Below the pieces are notes generated by a model. It was given only the letters and a program-made list of their open reading frames with translations, was not told the origin of the DNA and did no database searches. A program made the translations under genes and the position numbers. A stretch of 64,000 bases of DNA, from NCBI GenBank assembly GCA_025642075.2, contig JAODUO010000866.1:138984-202983 (forward strand), in the 5' to 3' direction. Of the stretch, positions 25,401 through 37,182 are shown one piece after another; position 1 is the first letter of the stretch; every line of letters begins with the position of its first letter. Origin of the DNA: Ridgeia piscesae. Its lineage: Eukaryota; Annelida; Polychaeta; Sabellida; Siboglinidae.

Positions 25401-27375
25401 GGATACCGCCAGTGTACTGTCGCAGGTGGGCCATTTCATTATCTTCAAATTACATGTCTTATTTTGAATGAATATTCATCAGAAAAGGAGCAACTTTTAG
25501 CCCCCTTTCATGTCTGCTCATGATGTTGGATATAGCAAATAATTCAACCAGATCTCAAGGGTTGAATGTATTTAATTAAGAAAGAAAATAATACATACAG
25601 TGTTATAATTTATGGTATATTTATATGCCGCAGAGCCACATAGAGCAGGACATTCTGTCTATTTTTAAACAAACTCTCCTGGACAGTTGGATGCAGGTAT
25701 TCCACACTACTGGAGTCTGCATTAATAAGATCCCAATGTCGCAGTTAGTATTTTTCACTATTACAGATAAATGGTTTATTCTGTCAACATTTGTTTTCAA
25801 TTTAAACTGGCTATTCTCTCTCACTTTTGCTTTGTTTCTTATAGAACAATGTGATATTATGTATCATTATTTATGGCTTCAATAGTTATACAGCAATAGA
25901 TAATACAACCGATAATGACAATGTGTCAATGCAAAATGTCAACAACGATGACACTAGCTTGTCATTTCGTCCGTAAATGATACACTGGTGCAATACAAGT
26001 GGTTGTGTCTGCAGGATGTAAGTGTGGTATGTTTGACTCCAACTTCCTGTGTGCCGCATGTGATCGCCACTGGGAGGAACATCAGACCTTCTTCGAGGAC
26101 ACCGACACTCGGAGACGAAACGGCCTCCCAGTGGGTAGGTGGCGGCACACTGCTAACTCTATTTCAGGGTTTCAGTAAAAAAAAACCAGGATAAACACCG
26201 TCTTTGAAATTTTGCATTGGCTTCCACTTGTGCGTCAAATTAAATTTAAACTGGCTACTGTTACTGTACTCTTTCTACTCAACCACCTACATGCTTAGAT
26301 AATCTGCTACATATCTCTGATGTCGTTAGGACACTTGTATCATCTGTTTCCAAACAACTTTTTGTTCCAAAAACTAGGCTAAATATTGGAAAAAGTGCTT
26401 TCTCTGAAACTAAATCCATCTGTTGTAAAAAAAACTCATATTTGTTTGAAATTGCTTTTCCACCAATGTTTTGTATTTCTATGTTTCAATGACGATTCTT
26501 GCCTGTCCCCGTTTATGATTACACCAAACTATGTTGTTTGTTGCACCTCTGAACTTGAACTGAGCTTGAATTTTCAAGCATATAGGTGCTATAGAGGTGT
26601 TACAATTATCATTATGAAATATTTGTTTAAAAACATATTTAGCTATTTATAACTTTATATTTTGATGATTAGGTTAGACATTTGTTGTAACTAACACATT
26701 TACTACCACCAACCTCCTTGTAGGAATAGTTTATGTGGTTATTTAACTGTATTAAAAAATTAACTGTTAAAAATGTGTCATTCCCGTAAATAACCGTGTA
26801 GGCTATTTGGTTAAAATCACCATAAATAAAAATAATTTATACAACTATAAAACAATTTAAAATATGTATTTGAATTAAAAAGATTAATAAATTAATTGAT
26901 AAGAAAAATAAATCGATAATAAAACCATATAAATGTGTGATGTGCCGTCTCTCCCCCAGGGGCCGACTACCTGCCATTTGCAGAGATCCCGTCACTGCGG
27001 AACATGGTATTGACGGGGGAAGATGACGGAGACATGTCCTACATGTCAGTCATGCAGTCTCCCTACGCTCAACCCCTTCCCATGAACCATCCCACAGACA
27101 ACAGAACCCCCGTGGAGTTTGGGAGACCAGGGCCACAACAAGCCCTCAGGGGGCCATTCCAAGCCCTGCAGGGCCCCTCAGGACAAGGTTCTTCTATGGG
27201 ACAATTTCCCCCTGGGAGAGGTAGGGGTGGAGCCCTCGGGCCCAGGGGTCCATTTCCGGCACTGCAGGGCCCCCCAGGAGGCCCTCCCTATGGCCAATTC
27301 CCCCCTGGGAGGGGTGGGAGAGGGGGTGGGGGGTGCTCAGGGGGCACGTGTGGGTTTAGACCTGTGTATGACTGA
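22125..27375 (+). CDS. FAM221B: FAM221-family cysteine-rich protein (7 exons, 396 aa)
   Basis: A family of unknown biochemical function; the vertebrate members are FAM221A and FAM221B. Exons: 22125-22199, 22929-23052, 23861-24001, 24404-24514, 25222-25425, 26015-26134, 26960-27375. All junctions are AG/GT with phases that add up to 396 codons plus stop, close to the roughly 400 residues of human FAM221B. After a basic Gly/Arg-rich N-terminus ([12 protein letters not shown], residues 28-45) comes a conserved block ([20 protein letters not shown]) and then Cys/His clusters: [37 protein letters not shown], and [20 protein letters not shown] with EEHQTFFED. These look metal-binding. The C-terminus is a Pro/Gly/Arg-rich tail with two copies of a GPF-x-ALQGP...GQFPPGRG module. 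The call as FAM221B rather than FAM221A rests on length and motif style; the family itself is secure. A candidate AATAAA is at 27843. Confidence 0.92.
22358..22481. repeat. Paired (TA)n microsatellites
   Basis: TA runs at 22358-22411 and 22452-22481, separated by about 40 bp, in FAM221 intron 1. Confidence 0.95.
23041..23731 (+). repeat. 35-bp minisatellite seeded on the exon 2 / intron 2 boundary of FAM221
   Basis: About 19 copies of a 35-bp unit (first period 23041 to 23076). The unit contains GGCCCCAAAAGGTGGGTGAC and GTTACTGTATAT. The first copy includes the last 10 coding bases of exon 2 and the functional donor (exon ends 23052, GT at 23053). Later copies repeat the CCCCAAAAG/GTGGGTGA donor, some mutated to GTTGGG. 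One irregular unit lies near 23478-23507, and the last copy ends in AAAAGGTAAAA. Reading past the first donor gives Gly-Gly-stop (GGTGGGTGA) at once. Confidence 0.95.
26190..26440 (+). pseudogene. Non-LTR retrotransposon remnant (L2/CR1-type RT C-terminus)
   Basis: In FAM221 intron 6. One frame reads [20 protein letters not shown] and, after stops and small shifts, [12 protein letters not shown] and [12 protein letters not shown]. The LHWLPVxxRIxFKLA and (S)KxxLxVPKTRLxxxGxxAFS motifs are the standard C-terminus of L2/CR1-type ORF2 proteins. Stop codons show it is inactive. Same orientation as the host gene. Confidence 0.7.
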
Positions 27376-29286
27376 ACCATACAGGGAGTTCCATACAGCT
27401 TTATAAATTAAATATATTTATTGCGCTAATGATCGTATATTGGGGGAGCATAACTTATTTTAAATCGCTTGAAAATGCACTGTGACTTCCCTTGTTTACA
27501 TAGTTATGTGGGATCGACTGTATGTGAAATGTTGGCAGCCCCAGTGCCATTTTAGATTCAGAAAATCAGACATGGGATGTGAGAGATCTATTTGGATTAG
27601 CACAAAAAAGAAAGCTATGTCTTGGCATATTTTTTAAGAAAGTAAATTACTTTGGAGCATAGGATTTTAAATGCACATGTTGACCCATCATACCCCTACC
27701 AAGAACAGAGGCCAGGGATATCACCTACCATCTACAGCCAAGTTACCCATTGAACCCAGAGTCAACCAAGACTCGTAGCTAATGGGTCAAAACATCATAC
27801 GTTTCAAATCCTATCCTCCTATTGTCTAAGTTATTTTCTTATAATAAATATTGGAGCCACACATTTATTTTTGGCAGTTAAATGTGTGCAGTAATCAGCT
27901 CGCTTCTATTTACAATATTGTCAATAATGTTTACAGCCTTAAAACTTTGTGTTTGGATCCAATCATATGCGTATTGTATTTACTGGAGTTTATATATAAC
28001 AATATTTACACTTGCCTGTGTTATAATAGAAAGCCACCAATGAATCTTTCTTGTGCGTTTTATATTGTTGTTTTTGTCCGTGTGAATTTCTTTCAGTATT
28101 GCATTTAAATTCCTGTGATAACATGGCAAACTTCATGTACAAAATGTTTATGTACAACCACAAATGAGCCATGAACTTACTGGTAACTGTCATTGACCAT
28201 TGTTGATTGATGCGTGTTGTCTGTTGGTGGTTTTATTGGCCTCTAGGTGCTTAGTTTTCAGGGTAAATAAACAAGTAAAAATTGTCCCTCCTCAGCTTAG
28301 AGCCTCCATCTTTACTTGACTTTTCTCTTCCCTCTAACTACCTACCTCCCTATAACTAACTACCCCTTCCCAAACAAGCCTGCCCCCTCCCACCATGGCT
28401 ACATTATCGTGTTTGCATCTTCCCACTTCTGTCCTATTTATCACGTAGAATATCCTTCTTTCCTTCCCATGTGCCTGTCTTCCTACACCGGCTCTGTCCT
28501 GGTTTCTTCCTCCTCGGCAGATCAACTTCCGTCCACATTTACTTAATAAAACTTGCATATGTACAGCTGATTAAAATTAATTTATTTACACTTTAGAGAC
28601 CTGCAATGTTTTGTTGTATAGTAGAAGTGCTTTATTTACACTACCACATCCAAGTTGTATATAATCATGCAAATCATGTCATATGTAACACACCATTTAT
28701 TAATCAAGTTCTGCTGTACATAATTGAATAAAAAAACAGTTATACCAACAGAGATGGTTGTCTTAGTTAATGTAGAAAATTTCTACATCCAAAAAGCAAA
28801 AAACAGCCGTACATTTCTGAAATGTACGGCTGTTTGTATCTATAAAACCAAGTTTAGTTACTTATTGCTAACAATATGTGTGTGTCTGTATATAATGCTG
28901 TTGGTATGACATAGGCGTAACACAAGTATGCTTAAAATATTATATGATTTATTTATACATTACTTAATTTGACCTTTCTTAATGGCAAAACAAGGATACA
29001 TTATGCCACACATACAGACATACCCAATACACTGATTATAATATATTATTCACAATTTAACACAAATCTGGAAATCTTGTCCGGCAGTATATGCTACAAT
29101 TCAAACATGTTATCCGATAACTATGGCTTTGCTGCGTTTACACCAGAAGACTTGGGTTCTACATTCGATTCATCTTCAGTCTGCCTTAGTTCTATGCAAA
29201 GAATGACATGTTTGATTCGTCAGTGAATGAGAGCTTGCATCTGGAGCTATTCCATGAGAAGTTGTGAGTCGTATAGTTCTACTGCA
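27376..29286. other. Convergent intergenic interval between FAM221 and COMMD10
   Basis: Holds the 3' UTRs of two genes that converge here. AATAAA at 27843 suits FAM221; TTTATT at 28948-28953 (AATAAA on the minus strand, about 335 nt beyond the stop) suits COMMD10. A perfect hairpin is at 28801-28835. No further gene was recognised. Confidence 0.5.
28801..28835. repeat. Perfect 16-bp inverted repeat with 3-nt loop
   Basis: AAACAGCCGTACATTT is followed by CTG and the exact reverse complement. A smaller inverted repeat (TGTAGAAA / TTTCTACA) lies immediately upstream at 28771-28787. Lies in the convergent 3' interval; no termination or RNA-processing role is shown. Confidence 0.9.
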
Positions 29287-32200
29287 CTAGTACACACTGT
29301 GACCAGAGCCACCTGCTGGCACATCACAGAACCACCTCAGCTGAGTGAAGTCAAGCTGTGCCTGGATTGTCTCCAACTGAAATGGTTCGACGAAAGAGAT
29401 GTAGACTTGTGACATCGCAATAGTGGCAAATGGCTAGGATTATTTTCAGCTTTCTTTGAATAATTTGAATTGAATAATAGTACATGTAATGTTTAATTTC
29501 AATTATAAAAAGTTTATAATTAGGTATATACAAGTAAGATTAAATTCTTATTTGACTCAAAGATATTGTAATACATTTATCACAGTAACCTGATTTTTCA
29601 ACAATATATATTATTATATAAGATACATACATACAATGTGTGCAGGTGCATGTGTGGGATTGTTTGTAAACTGTACACCTTAAAATCAACATGCTTCTTT
29701 GCAACTTCACAAAATATCCAAATCAGCATATACAAGATACCAAGAATGATAAAAATGTATAATCTGCCATAGTAACATAACAAACATTCTACAAACCTGA
29801 TTATAGAATGCATATAATTCCTCGTGAGTAAATTCCATTCTCACTTTCTCTTTATCCTGTGAACAAAACAGATTGTCATACATTACCATTTATAATGAAA
29901 CTAGCAAGCAAACTGATGTGTTTTATACTGCTAATCAGCACAGAATGTTATATTCTATAGATTATCTGGAAAATTACTTTATGCTAACAATTTAGTAACA
30001 ACAGTTAAGGCTGCATACATTTATCTTATTTATTAAAAAATTACAGCTGAACTAATACAAATTTATAATTACTGTCTGCATATAAATAGGAACTAGTTAC
30101 CTGGGTAGATAAGTTCCACACCAATTCAAAAGTCGAAATACTGGAGTTGGCAACATCACATGAATGAAGTGCAAGAAAATATTGAAATTAAATTATGCCA
30201 GAAAATGGTCACAGTCAGGTCTGTTTGAAGTCAACTGAGAAAATGAATGATGGATATAAATCCAAAATGGGTGTTTAAAGAGGGATATAAAAATTAAAAT
30301 AGTGTAAAGAGAGAAACAAAATCAAATATGAACATTAAAATTGTGTTGATCTACAGCTCAGAAATGGGCAGAGTTACAAAAGAAGCTACAAAAAATTGCA
30401 GAAACAGCCTAAAAATCAAATGGCAAGACAGAGTCTCTATCACAGAACTTATGAACAGGACAGACCAAACAAGCACCAGGACAAAAATACTAAAACAAAA
30501 ATGCACCTGGAAAATATATGAAAATAGTTAAAGAAAAAGGTAAAGAATGGAAAAGTTTTGTTTCGGCTTCGGACTCCAACCAGAGTGAAGTGGATTAAGT
30601 AAGAAGTAAGAGAGATATCTAATTTGGCAAGGAGAAAATTACAGAAGATCATCATAGATGGAGAAGTATCGTCGTCATAGAGGGACTGAACAGAACAAGG
30701 GATATGTCCCCCACCCTGTAAGGGACAAACAGGAATGATGTTACCTGTGTGTTTTCGTCCTTCACTGTCAACTCAAACATGGCATTTGGGAGTTTCATCT
30801 TGCCCTGAGTCGACTGCCCCATCTGTAGACTCAGCCTCCAGTTGATGTCCTCCAACTGGCACAGGTTAAAACAATACATGGTAACTTCAATTGTATTTGT
30901 TTCAAGTCTGATTTATAAAAACAAACTATCAATGAAATTATTAACCCTCTTGACCTACAAACCCCCGAAAACTGCCTTACATATGGTACTCATCAACCAG
31001 GCATAATTGCCTGATCTGTCATGCCCTGCAACTGCCCATAACTGCCCAAGCTGTCATGCTGTGTCCTTCTGTCATCCTAAATTGATGTTGTTTCACATAG
31101 CCAATATAACAATTTCTGTTTCTTTACAAATTTCAGTGAAGTCCCATGTGGGTATACAGCAATTACAACTTGTCAAATGTTTGAGACTTCTGACCTGTTT
31201 TGAGGCTATACTTCTTTGTCGCAGTTTCTGGGTCACACTCGCTGCGTTGGTTGTCCACGCATCCACAAACACTGCCACCTGGTGGGGGAAAAAATTCAGA
31301 TAACTATTTTATTCCAAACTGCAACAGTTATCATTATCAACAGAAAGCATTACCTTTTGTATCGTCTGACATATTAATAACATAAACCATGACCAGAATT
31401 AAATTACCTTGTCTGTACTAGAATTGGAATGTTGGTGATAATGTAGGGCAGTGTTTCCTGTACCTTGAAACACTGTACACAAATTATTACATTACAACAG
31501 ACATGAAGGACATATTATACACAATTGAAACAGGAAAGAATATGTTGTTTATGTGAAGCTTTTCTCCCTACTTAAAGAAAGAAGCACAGATCATGAGGTA
31601 AATGAACAGCTACCACATACGTACATATATCAATGACGTTAAAGGTGAGTTCTTACACAGCAAAGTATCCAGCTCATACAACTGCTCAAAATGTTTCACA
31701 CTTTACTCCCTGGCAGACAGGGCTCTATGCAGGTCCAAATTATTGCCATCCAAATGATGGGTGGACGGGTCACTGCATAAAGCTATGCTGGCAGACAAGT
31801 TTAACCACTGAATTTGTGACAGGTTTGACGAGGCAGCGTATGAATGCAAACTCTTTGATTCTCTCAAATAAGAGTTCGCTCCTCTACTCACTAAGCACAG
31901 ACTCCCACAAGGTCAGTCAGATGTGACTTTCAAAAGTTACCTTGTCATCGTCGAAGCCAAGTCGCTGCAGTTGTTTGCTGAGGACTGCAGGTTTCGCAGT
32001 GTGATACGCCGCCTAGAGTGAACAGGTTTCATTATAAGCCTTGACATTATCAACATAATGAACTATGTATTACAATAACATCTGCGAAAAACAGCACGAC
32101 TAGCTGATGGGATTGACCAATTTGTTTGTACAGTGTATAATTATATGGCTTTAAAGGTAAATAATTGCAAACTTCACATAAATTATTATCACCCTTTTGG

Positions 32201-35200
32201 TATCTACATTGTGTAAATTTTTATGAATATGTACAGATAATGGATTTTATTACACTGTATATAAAAATGGCCAATAAACCCGGTACCAGGTTTATGTTAC
32301 AGAAACAAATACTTATTTACATTGGCAGTCAATTATATTTACATACCATTTATTTGTTTGTTTTTATGAAGTAATAATACAATTAGCTGTTATTTTACTC
32401 AAATACATTTGGGGCGAGTAGATTTGCTTTTCTGAACTACGGGGACATGCAACAAAAATATTTCAGTGAACAAATGTGTAACAATAGTTGTTGTTTAGTT
32501 GTTGTGTAACAACAGTTGTTGTTGTTGTGTAACAATAGTTGTTGTTGTTTAGTTGTTGTTGTTATTTTTTAGTTGTTGCTAAACATATGTCTACAACAAT
32601 GTAAATGTCTTCTATGTAAATTAAACAGATAATGCAGTTCAATGCTGGTCTACTCAAACTTTGGATATTTCATTAAAAGAAATGTATTGACTTTTATTAA
32701 TTGACAATTCAATTAAAAAAACAATAATTTGGCTATAGAAAGAGAAATACCTGCTGCAGTATAAACTCGCATGTTTCAATTACAAGTTGGAGATGTTGGG
32801 ATGAAAGTGAAAGTGCTGATTCCAGCTTCTCTTCCTCCAGTTCTGTGAATGTCCTTTCACCCTGGATAAGGACAATGGTGATGATGTAAAGAGAATGGAG
32901 GTGATGTAAGACAATGGTGATGATGTAAAATAATGGTGATGATGTAAGATAATGGTGATGATGTAGGAGAATGGAGGTGATGTAAGACAATGGAGATGAT
33001 GTAAGATAATGGAGATGATGTAAGACAATGGAGGTGATGTAAGACAATGGAGATGATGTAAGAGAATGGAGATGATGTAAGAAATGGTGATGATGTAAGA
33101 TAATGGAGGTGATGTAAGACAATGGAGGTGATGTAAGATAATGGAGATGATGTAAGAAATGGTGATGATGTAAGATAATGGAGGTGATGTAAGACAATGG
33201 AGGTGATGTAAGAGAATGGAGATGATGTAAGAAATGGTGATGATGTAAGATAATGGAGGTGATGTAAGACAATGGAGATGATGTAAGACAATGGAGGTGA
33301 TGTAAGACAATGGAGGTTATGTAAGAGAATGGAGATGATGTAAGATAATGGTGATGATGTAAGACAGTGGAGGTGATGTAAGACAATGGAGATGATGTAA
33401 GACAATGGAGATGATGTAAAATAATACTAGTGGTGGTGGTAACCTGGTGACTTGTAATACAGTTGAGATGATGTCAACTTTATCAAAACTAATGTGAGAT
33501 TATTGTCAAGAAACTTCTAGTTAATGAATTGTTACATAAATAACAGTTATGTATATTATACAATATGAGTAAATACTGTACTAATAAGTACTGATATAAT
33601 TAATAAAATAATGAAAATGAAAACCAAACATACTTTAAAAAAACAGGTAACAAAATAATAGACCAACTACATTACTATTTATTATTCAAATTAATTTGTT
33701 ATAGATAAAACATACATATTATTCTATTGTTCTTTGGAACACAAACCTTGATGTGAAGCTTTTGTAGTATTCTAGAGAGCAGAAGAGGAAACTTTGCACA
33801 ATCTAACCCATTGATGAGGACAACCGCTTTCTTTAAACTGAAACAAACATGTACATCATCTTAGGCTCAAGCCGGGCTTGGGTGTTGTAGCCCATGTACC
33901 TCACCTACCATCTGCCTTGACCGTGTTTGGATGTGTGCTACATAACCTTTCCTGAGATTGTATTTAGCACAAGAGGTTACATAACATAGACTAGTCCTGC
34001 TTGTTCTAGTTGAGTTGCCTGTTGGCTGCTGAGGTCTTGGTTTTTAAATGCAGTGAGAAATGGGGTATTCTTTTGCGGAAGCATTCATTTTCTGTTTCTC
34101 AGTTGGACATGCAACTCAGCCCACAGACAACTCGGCCCAGGCCAGGGTTGTCTCGAGACAATTCATCCCCATTCTGAGAAAACTCAGCCCCTTCCTGAGA
34201 CAATGCAGCAGAGTTGGTATAAGTACCATATAGTTATAACTTATGAGTAGTCTGTCTATTGAATGCTGCCTTCTTCCTGAATATGCTGCGTAGTTTATCG
34301 CTACACATATAGTATATATACATTTACTTCATTACATTAATGTACGTAACAACATTTATTTGTAATGAAGTACATTTTTTGGAAATTATTTTTATTTAAT
34401 TGTCACATGGTCCAGTATTTTTTGTTTACTTTCTTCATACTTTTTACTTCTATATTTTGCATTACTATATTCTAAATTGATGAAAGTTTACAGGTTTACC
34501 AAGTTTACAATTGCTAACGAATTTTGATTGACGTCCTTATGGTCTTTATGTTACTGTGACAGTGACCCGTTGCAGTGGCCGCAGTGGCCCCACTGACCTC
34601 TGACCTCGTGGCATCAATCATGTTTCACGCTGGTCTGCTGTAAACTAACGCTTGGAATTGCAGACATAGTCCCTGTGTTTAAATTGTTAATACCTATGAA
34701 AAGTTCCATGGATTAAGGTCAATTAAACAGTAAATATGGAGCAAGGCATTGTTTGTTTTGTGCTAATATCAGTTGTGGTTCCCTCCTGCCAGTCCTGTCT
34801 TCACACATCCACACTTCGACCAGGCTTCAAAGTCAATGGCTTGCAAATTGCAATCACGGTTCACAGATTCTTCTTGTTTGGAAATCAGATAAAAATGAAC
34901 ATTGCAACTCATTAGAAAAGAACGGTATAATAGTAGGCTGAAATGACATCACAAATATCAGACCTAACTCTTCTTTCCCAAGTAAATCATGCTACTGGGT
35001 GTGCTAAAATTATGATTTCATCAACTGCCTATGTTAGTATGAAATGGTGTTAGTATGAAATGGTTAATCGCATCCTTTTTGGGGTGGTAATTAATGTGCA
35101 TTCGAAAGTGAAATTTTGAGATTAATTGAAAAAGGAAGTTATGCCAATAATGAGCATATTTTTTGTAGTTTCGAACCTTTAGTCCACTTTTAAATTTAGG

Positions 35201-35990
35201 TAATCTGTCTTTGTTTTGTCTTATGACAATTATCAGTGTCACTCATGACACTTACGGTGACACTTACAGTGGGTTAATTAGCCCTTACAATCTGTCAGAT
35301 TTAATCTCAGACACAGAGTAGTGAGAGTACTGATGTAAGACCAAAATAAGGTGCTCATCCGCCATTCCCCGGCCAAAGAGTACCATTTAAAAGCAGCATT
35401 ATGCAGGTTGTCTGAATTTCTGTGAGCACATATGTAGTGTGGAGTGATTAGAAATGATGTTTTCGTGCAGCGTGGCATCAGAGCTGTCAAATTACGACAG
35501 CTGTCAGTCGGTGCATTTCTGCATATTAATACAGTTGTCATTTTGCTTGGTAATGTAATCAGGGGCAATCCTGGGTGGTCCAAGCAGAAATGGATGGGTG
35601 TAAGGTTTGAAAGAAGTTTGTGGGAGCCTGAGGTATTAAAAGTTCACGAATTTTTCACAGAACTTCTGTCTATGGAGGGTAAATATGCTGTGAAATTGTC
35701 AATACCAGAGCTGATCAAGATTAGTAGGAAATGAAGGAAACGTTATAATGGTCGCCTATGAAAATGCAAATGTGGTCTGACTCCCTAATACTGTCTTACT
35801 GACTGTACGGATTTCAGTGTCAATGATTTCGTCAAATCGTGGTATGTAGTGTACTATGTCTATGACGTGATTGCGCCAGAGACATAGCACTAATCGACCC
35901 GGGCAAAAGTTTCTTACTTTTGACATTAACTAAAATACCTCAATAGTATAATTAAACTTACTTAGCAGTTTCCGTAAACATCAACGCCAT
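29287..35990 (-). CDS. COMMD10: COMM domain-containing protein 10 (8 exons, 215 aa)
   Basis: COMMD10 is a subunit of the COMMD/CCC (Commander) complex that recycles membrane proteins from endosomes and affects NF-kB signalling. Exons in coding order: 35990-35962, 33837-33747, 32861-32751, 32012-31941, 31278-31195, 30855-30745, 29856-29797, 29376-29287 (stop TAG). All junctions are AG/GT and the phases sum to 215 codons plus stop; human COMMD10 has 202. N-terminal helical half: [42 protein letters not shown] domain from about residue 128 ([20 protein letters not shown], then [16 protein letters not shown] and LETIQAQLD), including the conserved INWRLSLQ core. The tail after LDFTQL is longer than in human. 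The start was chosen because the 29-bp first exon supplies exactly two bases to complete the first codon of exon 2. Introns contain a 19-bp minisatellite and an antisense LINE fragment. Confidence 0.95.
30325..30560 (+). pseudogene. Non-LTR retrotransposon remnant (ORF2 C-terminal region)
   Basis: Antisense in the COMMD10 intron 29857-30744. The frame 30328-30531 reads [20 protein letters not shown] followed by [20 protein letters not shown] and ends after KQKCTW. The pattern ETW-x-xTK...LxIKWQDxVxxxELxxRTxQ...KxxKxxW is typical of the post-RT region of RTE-like LINEs (proteins often labelled craniofacial development protein 2-like). It is truncated at both sides and stops just before the usual W-x-GH motif. 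Confidence 0.65.
32873..33421. repeat. 19-bp minisatellite beside COMMD10 exon 3
   Basis: About 29 copies of a 17-19-bp unit (GGAGATGATGTAAGACAAT type, with GAGGTG and GGTGAT variants). It begins only 12 bp beyond the 3' splice site of COMMD10 exon 3 (exon edge 32861), so on the sense strand its CATCTCCATTGTCTTA units form the sequence leading into the acceptor. Minus-strand open frames of up to 217 codons over it are artefacts. Confidence 0.95.
33838..35961. other. COMMD10 intron 1, nothing else recognised
   Basis: A 2.1-kb intron. The overlapping open frames at 35278-35583 (-) and 35444-35734 (+) have no recognisable domain and no supporting splice phase, so they were not called. Confidence 0.5.
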
Positions 35991-36348
35991 TTCTACGCCC
36001 CTCGTCAATTCATTACTAAAATGCGATTGGAAGAAATTGTACATTTAGTGCGTGACTAACACATGGCGCCGAAAGACGTAGTTTTGTAAATATGTTGTAA
36101 CTTAGTTTGTCAGTCCTGTTTTCGATACGTTTCTTCGTGCATCAGTACATTTCCGTTTTTACTAACTGTTTCACATATCATATTGAATTAAAGCTGCGCG
36201 ATTCTGATGTTGCTAGTTGTGTAGTTGACATGGTGTAATCACGATGCTGTATTATCGCCCGAAATTCGTTAGATTGTGTATACCACTTGAACGTATATCT
36301 CTTTCCCTATCACTTCAGTTGTTACCAGCCTCAGTGATATCAACAACA
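35991..36348. promoter_or_regulatory. Probable bidirectional promoter between COMMD10 and GPN2
   Basis: The two start codons are 358 bp apart and face away from each other. The stretch is richer in CpG than the flanking introns (for example around 36060-36140 and 36190-36260) and has no obvious TATA box at a fixed distance from either gene. Head-to-head housekeeping genes commonly share such an interval; shared control here is an inference. Confidence 0.6.
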
Positions 36349-37113
36349 ATGTTTGGCCAAGTCGTGATCGGCCCACCAGGATCGGGAAAAACAACATACT
36401 GTAAAGCCATGCAGGAGTTTTTGACAGGTACATTCAACATTGTTGTACTTTTGTCTTTGATAAGAAAAATATTTTTTCTACAGATATATGAGTTTTATTA
36501 TCTCCTCTAGGCTCTAGTGCATTCTATTTGCCTCTGCACGGAGCATCCGTGGACCAAAGTGTGTGGTTCTGTTTGACACAGAGAGGATCACGTGATCTCT
36601 CCGCATTAAATAGAACAGACTGCTCCGTTTCATCGTGCAGAGCATGTCACATATGGAGAGGTGCTGTCACATGATGGCCACATTATATAAATATGGCATA
36701 GTATAGCTATTAGCTAAGAGCGATCATGATGTAGAAAATGTATGAAATAAAATATATAAATATGTGCAATTAGCTGTATTTTACTTAGTGAAATATTTTA
36801 AATATATGCAATGAAACATAGCATCATCATTTGTTGACAGCAATTCATTAACCCCTGACAATGCAACAGCTGCTTCTTCAGCCATGTTTGTTTATGAGCT
36901 GGTTGATGCCCATCCCAAACCTCCTCGCTATTTTACGAAGTCTATTCCATTTGACCCTCTCCGCATTCTCCGCTACCGTTGACTACAAATTGAATATGCC
37001 CTTACCCCGTTAGTCTAAGCCAGTGATTCATAATGTCCAAAGTTGAACTTTTCATAGTTATTAGGTATCATTGTTGTAGACACAAATCTTTCAGAACTAT
37101 CTGGAAAATAGTC

Positions 37114-37182
<69 letters not shown>

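Noticed and set aside
32733..33405. Three overlapping long minus-strand frames (up to 217 codons)
   Set aside because: Translation of the 19-bp minisatellite. Only the short stretch 32751-32861 is coding, as COMMD10 exon 3.
34053..34250. 65-codon plus-strand frame in COMMD10 intron 1
   Set aside because: No similarity to any family I recognise and no splice context.
35278..35734. Overlapping 101- and 96-codon frames
   Set aside because: No domain, no splice partners in phase, and they sit inside COMMD10 intron 1.
36244..36510. Longer GPN2 start at 36244
   Set aside because: It is in frame with the P-loop exon, but it would add 35 residues ahead of the P-loop, unlike the family, and it lies in the likely 5' UTR/promoter.
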